Below are positions 32,873 through 44,757 of a stretch of 64,000 nt of DNA, piece after piece; the stretch's first letter is position 1; the number at the start of each line of letters is the position of its first letter. The stretch is from Casuarina equisetifolia. Its lineage: Eukaryota; Streptophyta; Magnoliopsida; Fagales; Casuarinaceae. The position numbers were made by a program, and so were the translations under genes. A model generated the notes under the pieces. It did not search any database, was not told where the DNA came from, and saw only the letters and a program-made list of their open reading frames with translations. The stretch covers positions 23,091,884-23,155,883 of the forward strand of contig CM052356.1 of assembly GCA_028551475.1 (NCBI GenBank). The letters run 5' to 3'.

Positions 32873-33599
32873 TTGGATCATCAAATGTATTGCAATTGTT
32901 TTTCTTTATTTTTGTGATGTATATGTTTAATATCCAGTAGACACTTAAAAAATAATTTAATTTTTTACTCGCACTAGTTATCATTATTATTTATATGTAC
33001 CTCATGTAATTTATGATTGTAATACAGATACAAAAATGAAACAGCAATTCTAATGTCTTGACGTATAAAAATTTAATGAAAATGTTCACAATTACGTGTG
33101 TACAGATACCAACACATAACAGTTGAAATCTTTTAAGACTAGATATTTAAATAATGAAAGTGTTTTTGAATATCTTTTATGAAAATTTTAGAGCACGTTA
33201 GTGATACCATGAGGGACACAAAATGAGTTACATCTCTCTAAACGTCTTGTGTTTTATCAACTTTAAATTTTATTTTCTTTGGAAATTTTTTTGTCATCCA
33301 TAACAAAAATTTGGGATTGCCGAGAAAAATATTTACATTGAGAGGAAACCAAGGTAAATATAATGAGAAAAGAGAGAAAAGAGAAATGTAGAAGTTTGAA
33401 TTCATCCGGTTTGAGAATCCTATGTCCACTGTTTGAACGCTAGTGAAAGACAGCATGCTGGATTAAGGTGTTTTGCCTTCGGTTGTTAAGAACCAGGTCG
33501 AATATCAACCCTATAATGATGAACCAGACTAAATGGGCAAGTCACCCGATTTGAGACCGACTGGATACATGCCCGATTGGTTGGGGCCTAGATTTGGGC
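32873..33599. other. Intergenic downstream of the U-box gene
   Basis: AT-rich DNA including the probable 3' untranslated region. No gene or element motif is seen. Confidence 0.5.
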
Positions 33600-33609
33600 T
33601 AGACTTTTC

Positions 33610-33770
33610 ATGGATTTGAGTAACCAAGCTCACGAGATTCTCTGGGTGAGGTGCAATTCAAGAAGGGCCCCGATTATGGGTCAAATACGAATGGTTGGGT
33701 GAATTCAGGATAGCCGGCTAGGATTGTGAGAATTGCTGAAACTTTATGATTTGCGATCATTTTTGGGTCG
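33610..33770 (-). repeat. Element E LTR-like repeat, left copy
   Basis: This shares GTAACCAAGCTCA, GAGGTGCAATTCAA and TCAAATACGAATGGTTGGG with the right copy at 36817-36970, at perhaps 80 percent identity by eye. Confidence 0.7.
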
Positions 33771-34313
33771 ACAATGGCAACAAAAATAGCAATCGTCTCT
33801 CCCTTGTTTCTTGCATCGTAACTTGGTGCAAAGATTTTCTAGCAAATTTTGACATTCTAGGGATTAAGGCTTGAGAGAAAGAGTAGATAAACTACCTCTA
33901 CAAACAATCCCATCATCGTGAGTGATTGAGGAAATACAAATGTTTCATAGGACTAAATGAGCAGAGCACATTAACTTAATAAAATCACACCTCTTTGGAT
34001 TCGATCAAAGAAGTTACAAATTGATTTCCTTTTTGAAAGAATTGGAAGAGAAGAAAAAAAAGGATAGGATCGTTGGAAACCTAAGCTTGACGGAAAACAC
34101 AATGAGAGGTGGCAAGAAATAAAATGTTTGATTATAAAAATTCTTTGTTAATTATCATTGATACATTAGGATTTCTTTATAGATTTACAGAAGGATTGAA
34201 AAGGAAGCAAAATCATATCATTTACAAGAGGAATCATATGAGTATTCTGGACAATTTTCTCGGTCTATGGTGGCTAGGGTTTGTAAAGGCATCAAGAGTG
34301 CATTGGGTCATTC

Positions 34314-35579
34314 TCAGGTTATACACAGGTTGCCACTAGAGTGGATAGTAATTGGGTCACTTATTTGGGTTGTTGGAGTTGGCATGGATGTTGCGTGAAG
34401 AACATGCTTTTCTTGGCATGTAAGAGAGCACTTCTCTAACATGCCTCCATAAGCTAAAAGGGCAGGATGCATTGTTAGCGTGGAGCAAAGAGTGTGGAAG
34501 CATATAGAGGATAGGCCCTTAGTGAAGATGTCAGCCAGTTGATCCACGTAAGAGATAAACTAGAGATGAAGTTGATTGTGAGTAAGGCATTCTTAAATGA
34601 AATGGAAGTCAATCTCAACATATTTAGTACAAGCATAGAACACTAGGTTGGCTGCAAGATAAAGGCTAACATGTTGTCACACCAAACAGTCAATAACTAT
34701 GATAGAAGTGCATGAAGGTCAAGGAGGAGATACTTAATCCACATAACTTTTGCAATGGTGTTAGTTAGGGATTTTGTATTTAGCTTTAGTACTAGAATGG
34801 GTAATGATACATTGTTTGTGTGAACTTTAGAAGATGAAGTTGTTGTTAAGAAAAATAAAAAAACCACCTACAAAATGGCGATCATCATGATTGTTAGCTT
34901 AACCTGCATACAAAAAAAGCATGAAGGAGAGTGGAAAGGCTACATGTCAATAGAAGATTGAGTTAGGATGTATGACCAATGATTAGAAGTGGGGTGGTGA
35001 AGGAATTGACAAAGTAGTATTGATTGTATAGGCAATGTCTAACTGAGTAAGGGTGAGATACTAGAAAGCCCTAGCAATGGTGTGATAAAGGCTGGGGTTA
35101 GTAAATGGTTCATCACCCTAAATGGAGAGGGGCTCATTGATAGTACACAAAGTGGACATGGCCTTGGCATCTATCATCTTGGCACAAGTAAGGATGTCAA
35201 AAGTGAACTTGGCATGGTGAAGAATAAGGCCACTAAGAATCAATTTGACTTTAATGCCAAGGAAGTGAATAAGGCTGAGATCCTTGATAGCAAATTCCCA
35301 TTGAAAAGCTTGAAGAAGTATGAGTAAGGAAGCTTGTGGGGAACTAGTAAGAACAATGTCATCCACATAAACATGAAAAATGATGCTATACTGGAGAGTT
35401 TGGAGCCAGAATAAAGAGGTGTTGATAGTAAAAATATTGAAGCTAAGAAATGTTAGACATGTATTGAGGTGGTGGAACCAACAACATGGGCCTCTTTCAA
35501 ACCGTAAAGAGAATGGTAGAGACAATAGACACGAGACAACAGAGTTGGATTGACAAACCCTTGAGGCTACTCCATGCAA
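34314..35579 (-). pseudogene. Element E RT end and RNase H remnant
   Basis: On the minus strand this holds the RT active site YVDD within FHVYVDDIVLTSSPQ, then FAIKDLSLIHFLGIKV, GLILHHAKFTFDILTCA and AKAMSTLC. Closer to 34500 is the copia end QLADIFTKGLSSICFHTLC. The two open pieces are separated by stops and shifts. No function is expected. Confidence 0.8.
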
Positions 35580-35650
35580 ACAACTTCAAAAAGGTAGTCA
35601 TGGAGAAATGCATTGGACAAATTAAGTTTACGAATAAACTAGCTATAAAA

Positions 35651-36237
35651 GTAGGTAAGAGAGATGATAGTTGGTATAATCACCAACTTGACCATAGGAT
35701 TGAATGTCTTAGTGAAGTCAATGCCTTCATGTTGATGAAAACCATTCACCATGAGATAAGCCTCATAGCTTTCTAAGGAGCCATCAACAGGAAGCTTGAC
35801 CTTAAATATTCACTTACATCCAATTAGGTAAGCACCAAGTAGTAGTGAAACTAGGGTCTAGGTGTCATTGTAGATGAAAGTAGTGTACTTAGCAACCATA
35901 AACTCTCACTAGTGGGGATCATAAATAACTTGGGTAAAACAAGTAAGCAAAAAAGATGATAGTTAGGACAATCACTAACTTGACCATGGGATTAAATGTC
36001 TTAGTGAAGTTAATGCTTTCATGTTGATAAAGATCTTTTACCATGAGACAAGCCTTGCAACTTTTTAAAGAGCCATCAACACAAAGCTTGACCTTAAATA
36101 TTCACTTACATCCAATTAGGTGAACACCAAGCAACAATAAAACTAGGGTCTAGGTGTCATTATAAATGAAAGTAGTGTACTTAGTAACCATAGTCTCTCA
36201 CTAGTAGGGATCACAAATAACTTGGGTAAAGCATGTC
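35651..36237. repeat. Tandem duplication (two units of about 292 bp) inside element E RT
   Basis: The block beginning GATGATAGTT at 35663 recurs at 35955. The match continues through GAGCCATCAACA, TTCACTTACATCCAATTAGG and AACTTGGGTAAA. The copies differ at many positions, so the duplication is old. Confidence 0.85.
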
Positions 36238-36816
36238 AATTCAAGATAAATGTGGATGCGGACAAAGGTGTGTTGGCAAGTTAGGATGCAACATTAAAAG
36301 GTGTTCTCCTACAGTCAGGTAATTGGGCGAGTTAAGGGAGGAGAAAAAGAAAGTGAAGTGGAGGGAAAGGGGATGCAAATGTGGATGGAAAAGGAGGGAG
36401 TGGAGGCAGGGACAACATGAGACTAGGGGTGGACAACAAAGGCATAAGGAAAGGGATGGGAGTTAGGACAATGATAGGGTTAAGGGTTGAACTAGATGTT
36501 AAGGAAGAAAATGGTAAGGGAAGACATCTTCATGAAAAGTAGCATTGGTAATGGTGAGAAAGTGGTGAGTCTTAGGACAATAGCATCTATAACCATGGTA
36601 GCTTGGAGGATAACTCAAAAAGACATATTCATGAGAGTGAAGGGTATAGGGCCTAAGGTAGAGGAAGGATAATAAAAAACATAAAGGTGCAAGACAGGGG
36701 GAAGCTTATGAAAGAGGAGATACAAGAAGGGGGGAGGGGGGATGGCCGTTGATATAGGTGGGGAGATGGTTAATTAGGTACATAGTTGCTTGATGTTAGA
36801 GGGTAAAACTTGTTTC

Positions 36817-36970
36817 TTTATAGATTTAGCAACCAAGCTCAAGAGACTCTCCTAGCTGAGGTACAATTCAAAAACCCCAATATTAGGCCGAATACGAAGG
36901 CTTGGGTTAGTTCAAGACAACCAACTAGGGTTATGAGAACTACTAAGCCACATTTCGTGTGGCCATCTTT
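36817..36970 (-). repeat. Element E LTR-like repeat, right copy
   Basis: This is the partner of 33610-33770. Only part of an LTR is recognisable here, since the left LTR seems to extend to 34441. The rest may have been lost near the border with element F. Confidence 0.65.
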
Positions 36971-37102
36971 TTCCAACATGCAATTTGAAACTTTGCAATT
37001 TGCATTCCTTTGGTATTTCAAGAATGCATAATTTTGTGTTCTTTATTTCTTTTCCTTGGACTCATGGGAAACTTTTAATGCAAACTCGGCTTTCGAAAGA
37101 AG

Positions 37103-37709
37103 TTTTAGTATAAGGGTAAATATGCCACAACAAAGATAAAGTCAGAAAAGTAAGAGATATTATAGCAACTTATGGGTTAATATTGTTTTAATGAAAGACA
37201 CACATAAGTGGCTTAACTCAATATCACAAAAGGGAGTAGTCATTATATTATAAGGCCTAACACAATATATATATGCCATGACAAAGATAGAGTTGGAAAA
37301 AAAAGAGATATTACAGCAACTTGCTAATATTGTTTTAACAAAAGACACATATAAGTGACTTAACTCGATATCACAAAAGGGAGTGATCTTTATATTGTTA
37401 GGCCTGAGCCTAACACAATATAAAGATATATTGTGTTAGGCCTTACAGTATATTTCTATGGTATTTCTTAAATCTTTAGAGGATTTTGTGGTCGGTGCCG
37501 TGAAGGGGTCAGTCTATTACTTTTCAACAAGTACAACATTTGGTTCTGCATTATTTCTTTGTTTTGTAATAGGGTGCTCGTCTCAATAGCGTGAGTCGCA
37601 AGCAACAAGGTAGCTTCTCTAATTTTTGGTCGATGGTTCTCCATGATGATAACTAGCAAAGGTTGACATCATTACTAAAGTGTCATCGATTATAAGCCAA
37701 ATATGAGCA
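37103..37709 (-). repeat. Element F 3' LTR
   Basis: This aligns with 41754-42303, for example GTGTTAGGCCTTA, AGGATTTTATGGTCG-like and GGTAGCTTCTCT. It is longer than its partner because it contains a tandem duplication of about 150 bp (37120-37400). Confidence 0.78.
37408..37441. repeat. Perfect 14-bp inverted repeat (hairpin)
   Basis: GCCTAACACAATAT and its exact reverse complement ATATTGTGTTAGGC are separated by AAAGAT. It sits at the right end of the duplicated segment in the F 3' LTR. Confidence 0.9.
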
Positions 37710-40692
37710 TTAAGTGTGAAAAGAAAATCACAACAAGGTAGCTTCACATGTTTAAGCCTCCAAAATCATGCATTTTCTTAGAACATGTGAAAAAAAAAAA
37801 CCTTCTTGTTATGCACTTCTTTCTCTCTCACATGAACTCAAGACTTGTTGAGAAATTGCTCTAAGAAGAAAATTATGGAGACAAGTGCAATCCTTTCTTG
37901 ACTTTTCTACTTATACTTCTTTCCTCATCTAGTGAAATCATGTCTTATGACCCATATGATTTACACCTTATGAGTTTTCTTAAGTTTTGTAATATTATGG
38001 TATGTTCTTATGTGTTTGTACACTAATTTTTATTAATGCAAATTTATCTTTTTACAAAAAGAAAAATAGTTTTATTTTAAAATATTCATATATATATTTA
38101 CACATTTATTTATATCATCTAAATAATATTCCAAAATAATATTTCAATAGATTCCATAGCTCCTCACCTACTAGGTTGTTCAAAAGGCTTCTTAATGTTG
38201 GTTAGGAAAATGGAAATGACTAAATGGGAGTCTAATGCATATCTTGGGTTTGGCTTCTTAATGTCAAACTAGCCCTAAGTCATCATTTGATGAGTTCTAG
38301 TTGGCTTTTGGGTTATAGAGGTTGAATGTTAACATTGGTGTGTTAGTCTAGGTGATTAAGTGAAGAAGTTGATAACGCAACTGATATTTTTGGGATTTTT
38401 GAAAAAGAGAAAGAAGTAAAAATGGGTTCCATTTCAATTAGAGTTGAGCTAGAGTAAGAAGAGGAAGGATTTGTTTCCATTGTTAAAAGGTTATAATGTG
38501 GAGTTATAATAATCAAGTTGCATGGGTGGTTTGATGAGGGTTCAAAGAGGTTTTTTTTACCTTATGTCTACTTAATCTTTCACATGTTTTTATAAAACCT
38601 AGTGCATCCACATTAAGTTGGTTTTGCACTAAGTGGTTGAAGAAAATCATGGGTGGTTGGATTGTTTGGAAAAGCATGAATTCTGCTTGGGTTGACAAAT
38701 TGGAGAGAAATTATATTGTATGGATTTTGTGAAATCATGAATGACAGTGTTAAGGTTGATAAGAGAGATTTAGTAGGACAATTTGTGACTTTTTCCTTAA
38801 ATGGTGCAATCCATGAAAGGTTTTGCTCATTATAATTGGTAAGATTAGAGTTAGTTGTATGCAAAAAGGGTGGAGAATTACTATTTTCAATTGATAACTT
38901 GTTGAAAGAGAAACATTTTTTTTTTTTTTTACAAATAACACATGTCAAGAGATAAAAGCTCTCCTAATCCTAAGATGTAAACATTTGTATCCCTTGTACT
39001 CAATACTATAACCTATAAAAACAAAGAATTAAGACTTTGCAAATATTTTGTCAATCATAGTTATTCTTAAGAAAAGGAAACATTTTGATCCAAAGACTTT
39101 GAGTGATTCATAATTTGGTTTCTAGTTGTAAAATTTTACATAGGGTAATAGATTTCCTTGAACTAGTGTTAGGAGTTAATTAATGATGTATATTGTTGTG
39201 AGAAATGCTTTAACCTAAATTTTTGTTAGAACCCTTGATTGAATAATCATTGTGTGTTTTGATGATGTGTATGGCATTGAGAAATGCTTCAACCAAAATT
39301 TATGTTAGAACCCTTGATTGAATAATCATTGTGTCTCAGTTTAGTGATGTTTGTATTTTTTGTTTAGCTATTTGATTTTGATGAGGAGTATAGTGATATG
39401 ATAGTTGATAAATAGTTTAATTTGTCTAAGGTAATCTTTAAGTTCATTGCTAGTATACTCACCCCTTATTATCTGATTGTAAAATCTTTATTTTAAATTG
39501 AATTGTTGTTCAATCATTTTTTTAAAGTCAAGAAAGATTTGACAAAATTCTAACTTCCTTTTTATTGGATAGATCCAAGTGAAACAAATGCCTTTGTCTA
39601 CAAATGAAATATAATATAGATAGTTTTGATATAAGGATACAAATGATGTTCCCACAAGTTACTATGTATCCATTCTAGTGGCATAGTGATCTTATGCAAG
39701 GAAAGGCAAAAGGTAAGATGACACTTCCTTACTAGATAGGAGCTACAAAGTGTAAGGATGTCTCTCTTTATTTTGATATGTCATTATGTAGTAATTTTAA
39801 TACTCAGAGGTTTGAGTGTCCAAAGTCTTTACACCAAGTACTGCCATTTGTGACTTATTGTTTATATAAGAAGTAGGCTTGGTGCCTTTCTATATCATTT
39901 TTTTTTTACATCTCTGGCATAGGTTTTATTATGCAATTAAGTCCTTTACAATGAAGGAATTTTTGTCAAAAATTCTAGAATAAGGATAATCATTAGTAAG
40001 TTTAGAAATAGATAACAAATTTTGTTTAATATGGGGCATGACCAAGATTGATTTTAGTCGTAAAGATACTTTGTCAACTAATAATTCCTTTATGAGTTAT
40101 TGATATGTGTTATTTATTTCTAACTATCACATAATTTGTCCGGTTATCAGGAGTAGATGTTGAAAGTCTACTTGCTAAGTCAACCATGTGACCATATGCC
40201 CCAACATTTATGACTAATTCTTTACTTGAGGCTTCATTTGTGAAGTGCAACTCATATTTTTGAAATGTTAATTGACTAATAGGTATGGTTAAAGCAATTC
40301 CAACATTCCAACTTTGTATGACTATGTTTTCGACATATTTGACAAACAATAGGTGTTCTTGGTGGAAAGTTTGATAAGTTACTTAATGGCTTTTCAATGA
40401 TCTTTGATTGGGATCCTTAGGTTTCTAGAAGTTTAGTTAAGTCCAACTACTAGGTGTTACTAGGCTAAAACCTCTACCTTATAAGGTAAAGGGCATTCTT
40501 GATCCTAGTTCACCTTTGCGTCCTCTACCTCCCTTTGAAGTCATAAAGACCATGTTTTCATTGGATGATTCTATGCACTTTGATAGATAAAGCTTATGGC
40601 AAGCTTCATAGGCTTGAAGTTAAGATATAACTCCATCATAATTAGAGGTGGAAACATAGATATTTTAAAGGAGTCATAATGTTCTTCAAGGT

Positions 40693-41750
40693 TTTCAAAG
40701 AGACAAAAGGTTTTAGTAGAACTACTCAATAGTTTACCAGTTAAGCTAAGTTGGTTTATACCTTCCAACTTAAATTTATCAATTAAGCTAAATTTAGTTA
40801 AAAAGGCAAGTAGGTTTTTACCTTTCATTTGTAAGTTATGTAACTAAAAGAGAAGATCAAACTTTCTTGCTTAGGGTTTTAAGGCAAAGTAATTTGCAAT
40901 GCATTTTATACTTTTCTTGTTGTTATGGGTTTAAACATATGACCCATAGCTTCTTTGGAAAGGGTACTTATTATTTAAGATTTGACCAAAGTACCACTCT
41001 AGGTCTTTGATTCCTATGTTGGTTGGAAGTAATGGTTTCTTTTATTGTGATGCTTGCAACAAGATAGGTTAATTTACCCACAAGGAAGCCTGTAAGTTTT
41101 ACATCTATATAAAGGACTTAAGTTATGTCATCTAGGGCAAATATTTCACTTTTGTTAGTTTGATTGTTTCTTAGGCCATAGATGTTTGAGAAAGATATAG
41201 AATGGTGTGAATTTTGCACACTCTAATTCCAAAAAGAGATAAAAAGGTTTTTAGAGAATTAGTCAATGGTTCACCAATTAAGTTAAGTTGGTTTAACAGT
41301 GATTTGAATTTAGTTAAGAATGCATGTAGGGTGTTACCTTCCCTTTGTAAGTTATGTAATTAAGAGAGGAGATCAAACTCTCTTACTTGGGTTTTTTGGG
41401 TGAAGTGATTTACAATGCATTCTATACTTGTTTCTATTGTTGATTCAAAGATGTGACTTATAGCTTCTTTGGAAAAGGTACTTATTACCTAGGATTTGAC
41501 CAAAGTACTGCTTTAGATCCCTATTTCATATGTTGGTTGGACACCATGGTGTCTCTTATTGTGATGGTTGCAACAAGATAGGTTGTTTCACCTACTAGAA
41601 AGCCTATAAGATTTACATGTATAAAGGACTTAATTTATGTCATCTAGAGCAAATAGTTCACTTTTGTTAATTTGATATTTTCTTGGGCCATAGGTGTTTG
41701 AGAAGGAGGGTATGGAATGGTTTGGTTCTTGCATACTCTAATACTAAAAA
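40693..41750. repeat. Tandem duplication (two units of about 516 bp) covering gag start, leader and primer site of element F
   Basis: GTTATGTAA at 40835 matches GTTATGTAA at 41351. The match runs from the gag start through AGCTTCTTTGGAAA and AAGATAGGTT to the primer-like ends CACTCTAATTCC (about 41218) and TACTCTAATACT (about 41733). Confidence 0.85.
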
Positions 41751-41753
41751 GAA

Positions 41754-42303
41754 TTTTTGGTATAAAGGTGAATACACATTAATAAAGACAAAGTTGGAAA
41801 AGCAAGGAGTATTATAGCTACTTATAGGCTAATATTTTTTCAAAAAACACACACATACTCAATATCACAAAAGGAAGTATCCATTAAACATATCTATGGG
41901 GGTTTAACACCGTTCCCCCTCCTCATGTGTGTGTGTTTATTAAAAGAAAAAATAAATAAATTTATATATAGTGTGTTAGGCCTTATGCAATATTTCTTCA
42001 CTGTTTCCTTAATTTTTAAAGGATTTTATGGTCGATGCCATATCAAGGGGGATTGCTTGTTAATGAATGTGACATTTGGTTCATTATATCTTTGTTTTGC
42101 AATAGAGTTCACATCTTGTCAATGAATGCAACATTTGGTTCATTATATCTTTGTTTTGTAATAGAGTTCACATCTTGCCAATGTGAGTCACCAAAAGCAC
42201 TGGGGTAGCTTCTCTTATATGTGTTCAATGATTCTCCATGATGAAAACTAGTGAAGGCTAACGCCCTTGTTGAGGTGTCACCAATTGTAAGCCTAGCATG
42301 AGC
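41754..42303 (-). repeat. Element F 5' LTR
   Basis: This is the partner of 37103-37709. It begins next to the primer-like site and ends at ATGAGCA. A small duplication of about 60 bases (ACATTTGGTTCATTATATC, twice) occurs at 42067-42170. Confidence 0.75.
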
Positions 42304-44757
42304 ACTGAGTGCCCGGTTGTCCTAGGTTTGACGAGCCCTCAATAAGTCCATAGTTGCAAAGTGTTTCTGCACAAGCTAAGAGCGAATTGGTTAAATTGAG
42401 TTGCTACTACCTAATAAAAGATGTTTATGGAAAACAGCTCCAACATGTACCAAATGATCTTCTTTACATATAGACTTGAAAGGGGCTTGAAACCAAACCT
42501 AAGATAATGGTTTATTCTAAAGTTAAAACTCATTTGTGGGCCACCACAAAATAGATGTTTTACCACTTATTGGAGTACGCAACATCTAAAGAACAATTTA
42601 TGTTTCATTGTTTAAGGTCACACGATTCTACTTGAATAAATCATCATATTAAAGATGGAATAGATATTAGCATTCCTCATTCCACTAGTCACTGAATATA
42701 CGGAGTTGTAAGAAATATTTAAAAATTTAGCTCAACAAAATTTCATCTTTCAATTAGTACTGATTGTTGTTTATTATAGTCTTTACTAAAAGTGAATCTC
42801 AATGTGTAGTTAAGATTGAGTTATATTTTAGAAAAGGAACATTATATAGAAATGTCATCCATTGACATAAGTAATGAAGAAAATTAAGATAAAAACATCT
42901 CTCAAAAGATAAAAGCAAACTCTTCACTTCTTGATAGACGATTGTCCCTTGTATTGAAATAAATTTAGAATACAATGTTTTTGTATTGCCAAAAAATACT
43001 GCAGAGCGGGAAATGGACAATTTGGAATACACGTGCACCTTTCACAAAAATATAATCATATAGGCGAACTCCATGATGACGTTCAAAATGAATATTTTTT
43101 ATTTTTTTTACATGATATATAAATTAAAGATGAATGCATCAACCACAAAACTACTTTTTCCTAATAGTTTTTTATTATATATTTATTCCCTATTGTGCAA
43201 GGTGCCTTGTTAGTAGGTCGTGTACCTCTTCCTAATTTGGAGAGTCTTGAAACTTAGTGATAATTGTTTTTTTTTTTTAAAAAAAAAGCTTGTTTCTATT
43301 TAATTTGGTCTATTATTCTTCCATTCTAATAATAACCAATACGTCTACCATTGGTCGTGCGACCCCCAATACAAATAAAGAGTATTCTAATAAATAATTG
43401 TACTTTCAACCTTTGGTAATGTTTTCTCCCTTATTCTTTTATATATATATATATATATTGGAGTTATTGACCTAGTCTTGAGATATATGTTAAATTAAAA
43501 ATTTTATATTGAAGATAGGTGTTGTCTTATATTAAAAGTGAGAGGATGAGTAAATAGTCTTATAAATGATGAAATTTCTTCACTTATTATTTTAAAACTT
43601 TGAAACGAGTCTTTATACTCTAATAATCTATCTTAATGGTAAAATTCATCGTGATGGCTTTGAAATAATTTTGTACAACAAATTTTAAGCATGCTTTTGC
43701 CTGGCGTGGAGCACTATCTCTTCCACTACCTGCTAGTTTTCCAACTTTTGTTAGTGATCTCTTCTCTGTTGCTTTTATATTGGACATTATTGAATGGTTT
43801 CTAGGATCTTCATTGAGTTGATAAGCTAAGTCTCAAGCAAATGAATTTCTTATTCTACCGCATCTTGCGTCCTGCGATTTTCTCCTGCGTGGAGCACCAA
43901 TCTCTTTGCTGCTTTTCCCAACTTTGTTAGCTTTTTAAAGAATATTAGTAGGAACCAAGACAACCTGGGACGGACGAAAGATACCAAAATCTCCCACTCT
44001 GTCCACTAAAACAAATCTTTTTTAACTCTCTCCCTACTCTTTCGCGTCACATCATTCACGAAACCCAAGTCTATGCGTCAATCAGTTGAATTTCTTATTG
44101 CAACACAATCTACATCCCAAGCTTCCGAGCGGCCCTGAGCAATCCAAAGCTCTTCCATTCCCTGAGTACGACTAGTATTTAGCATATAAGAAAAAGAAAA
44201 AACGTGAATGGTGATTGGATTGATGAAAAAATAAAATTTTGGGTCTCAATCAGACAGTCATTCGATTGATGATAAAGAAAGAGAATTCTTAATTTAGTTC
44301 TCCACAGTAATGACAAAAAATAAAAAGATTAATCAAATTCTTTTGATTAAATAAACTCTAATATCATTTGTTAAGAGATTATGCAAATTAGTAGGCAATA
44401 CAAGTATAACAAACATCAAGACTAATTATTACATGTTTCAAAAAAAATTAATACTTACATCGATAAAATAAACATTTAAATTTTATTTTCTATTTGACAA
44501 GTTTAATTTTTTTGATTATTGTAATTACTCGCCAAATGACTTAACCTACAAATGATTTCTCAAAGACCTCATAAATTTACATGATGTGATAATAACTCTT
44601 ACCACAAAATAACTTTTTAACTTTTGGCATAAAATTATCAGTTTACCCTTCTAATTTTGACTACTCCGTTGATAATAAATATTTAAGTCCAAGTTGAAGC
44701 CCTGCTTCCACTTGGCTTTGTCCTTACAGCCGGGAAGTCGGAACAACTCCGTCGATC
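42304..44757. other. Intergenic before the lectin kinase cluster
   Basis: AT-rich DNA with no recognised gene. It holds an AT dinucleotide run at 43441-43458. The last few hundred bases would contain the promoter of the first lectin kinase copy. Confidence 0.5.
43441..43458. repeat. (AT)9 microsatellite
   Basis: Nine AT dinucleotides, seen directly. Confidence 0.9.

Larger units (their letters stand above)
33600..37000 (-). mobile_element. Element E: decayed, internally deleted copia remnant, minus strand
   Basis: Related direct repeats lie at the ends (about 33610-33770 inside the left LTR and 36817-36970 at the right). The left LTR ends at 34441, where the minus strand reads TGTTAGAGAAG after a purine tract (TTATGGAGGCA). 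Minus-strand coding remnants run from the right: an integrase tail (YHGYRCYCPKTHHFLT, near 36540-36640), the RT front (VKLPVDGSLESYEAYLM, EGIDFTKTFNPMVK), RT with an intact VYVDDIVLT and FAIKDLSLIHFLGIKV (near 35118-35400), and the RNase H end (DQLADIFTKGLSSICFH, 34440-34550). Gag, protease and the integrase core are missing. The RT front is tandemly duplicated. The outer edges are approximate. Confidence 0.78.
37103..42303 (-). mobile_element. Element F: decayed copia remnant, minus strand
   Basis: Two related LTRs (about 37103-37709 and 41754-42303) both start TGCTCAT on the minus strand. Minus-strand remnants from the right are gag (FCLFENLEEHYDSFKISM, near 40700), a degenerate protease (VINVGAYGHMV, near 40200) and IKQNLLSISKLTNDYP (near 40020). 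Then come a WHRRLGH-like block near 39800, integrase fragments (PLEWIHSNLWEHH, LQSDN) and the RT start KPNPRYA near 38250. The rest of RT and RNase H is missing before the left LTR. A primer-like site lies at about 41733-41746. No open protein remains. Confidence 0.8.
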
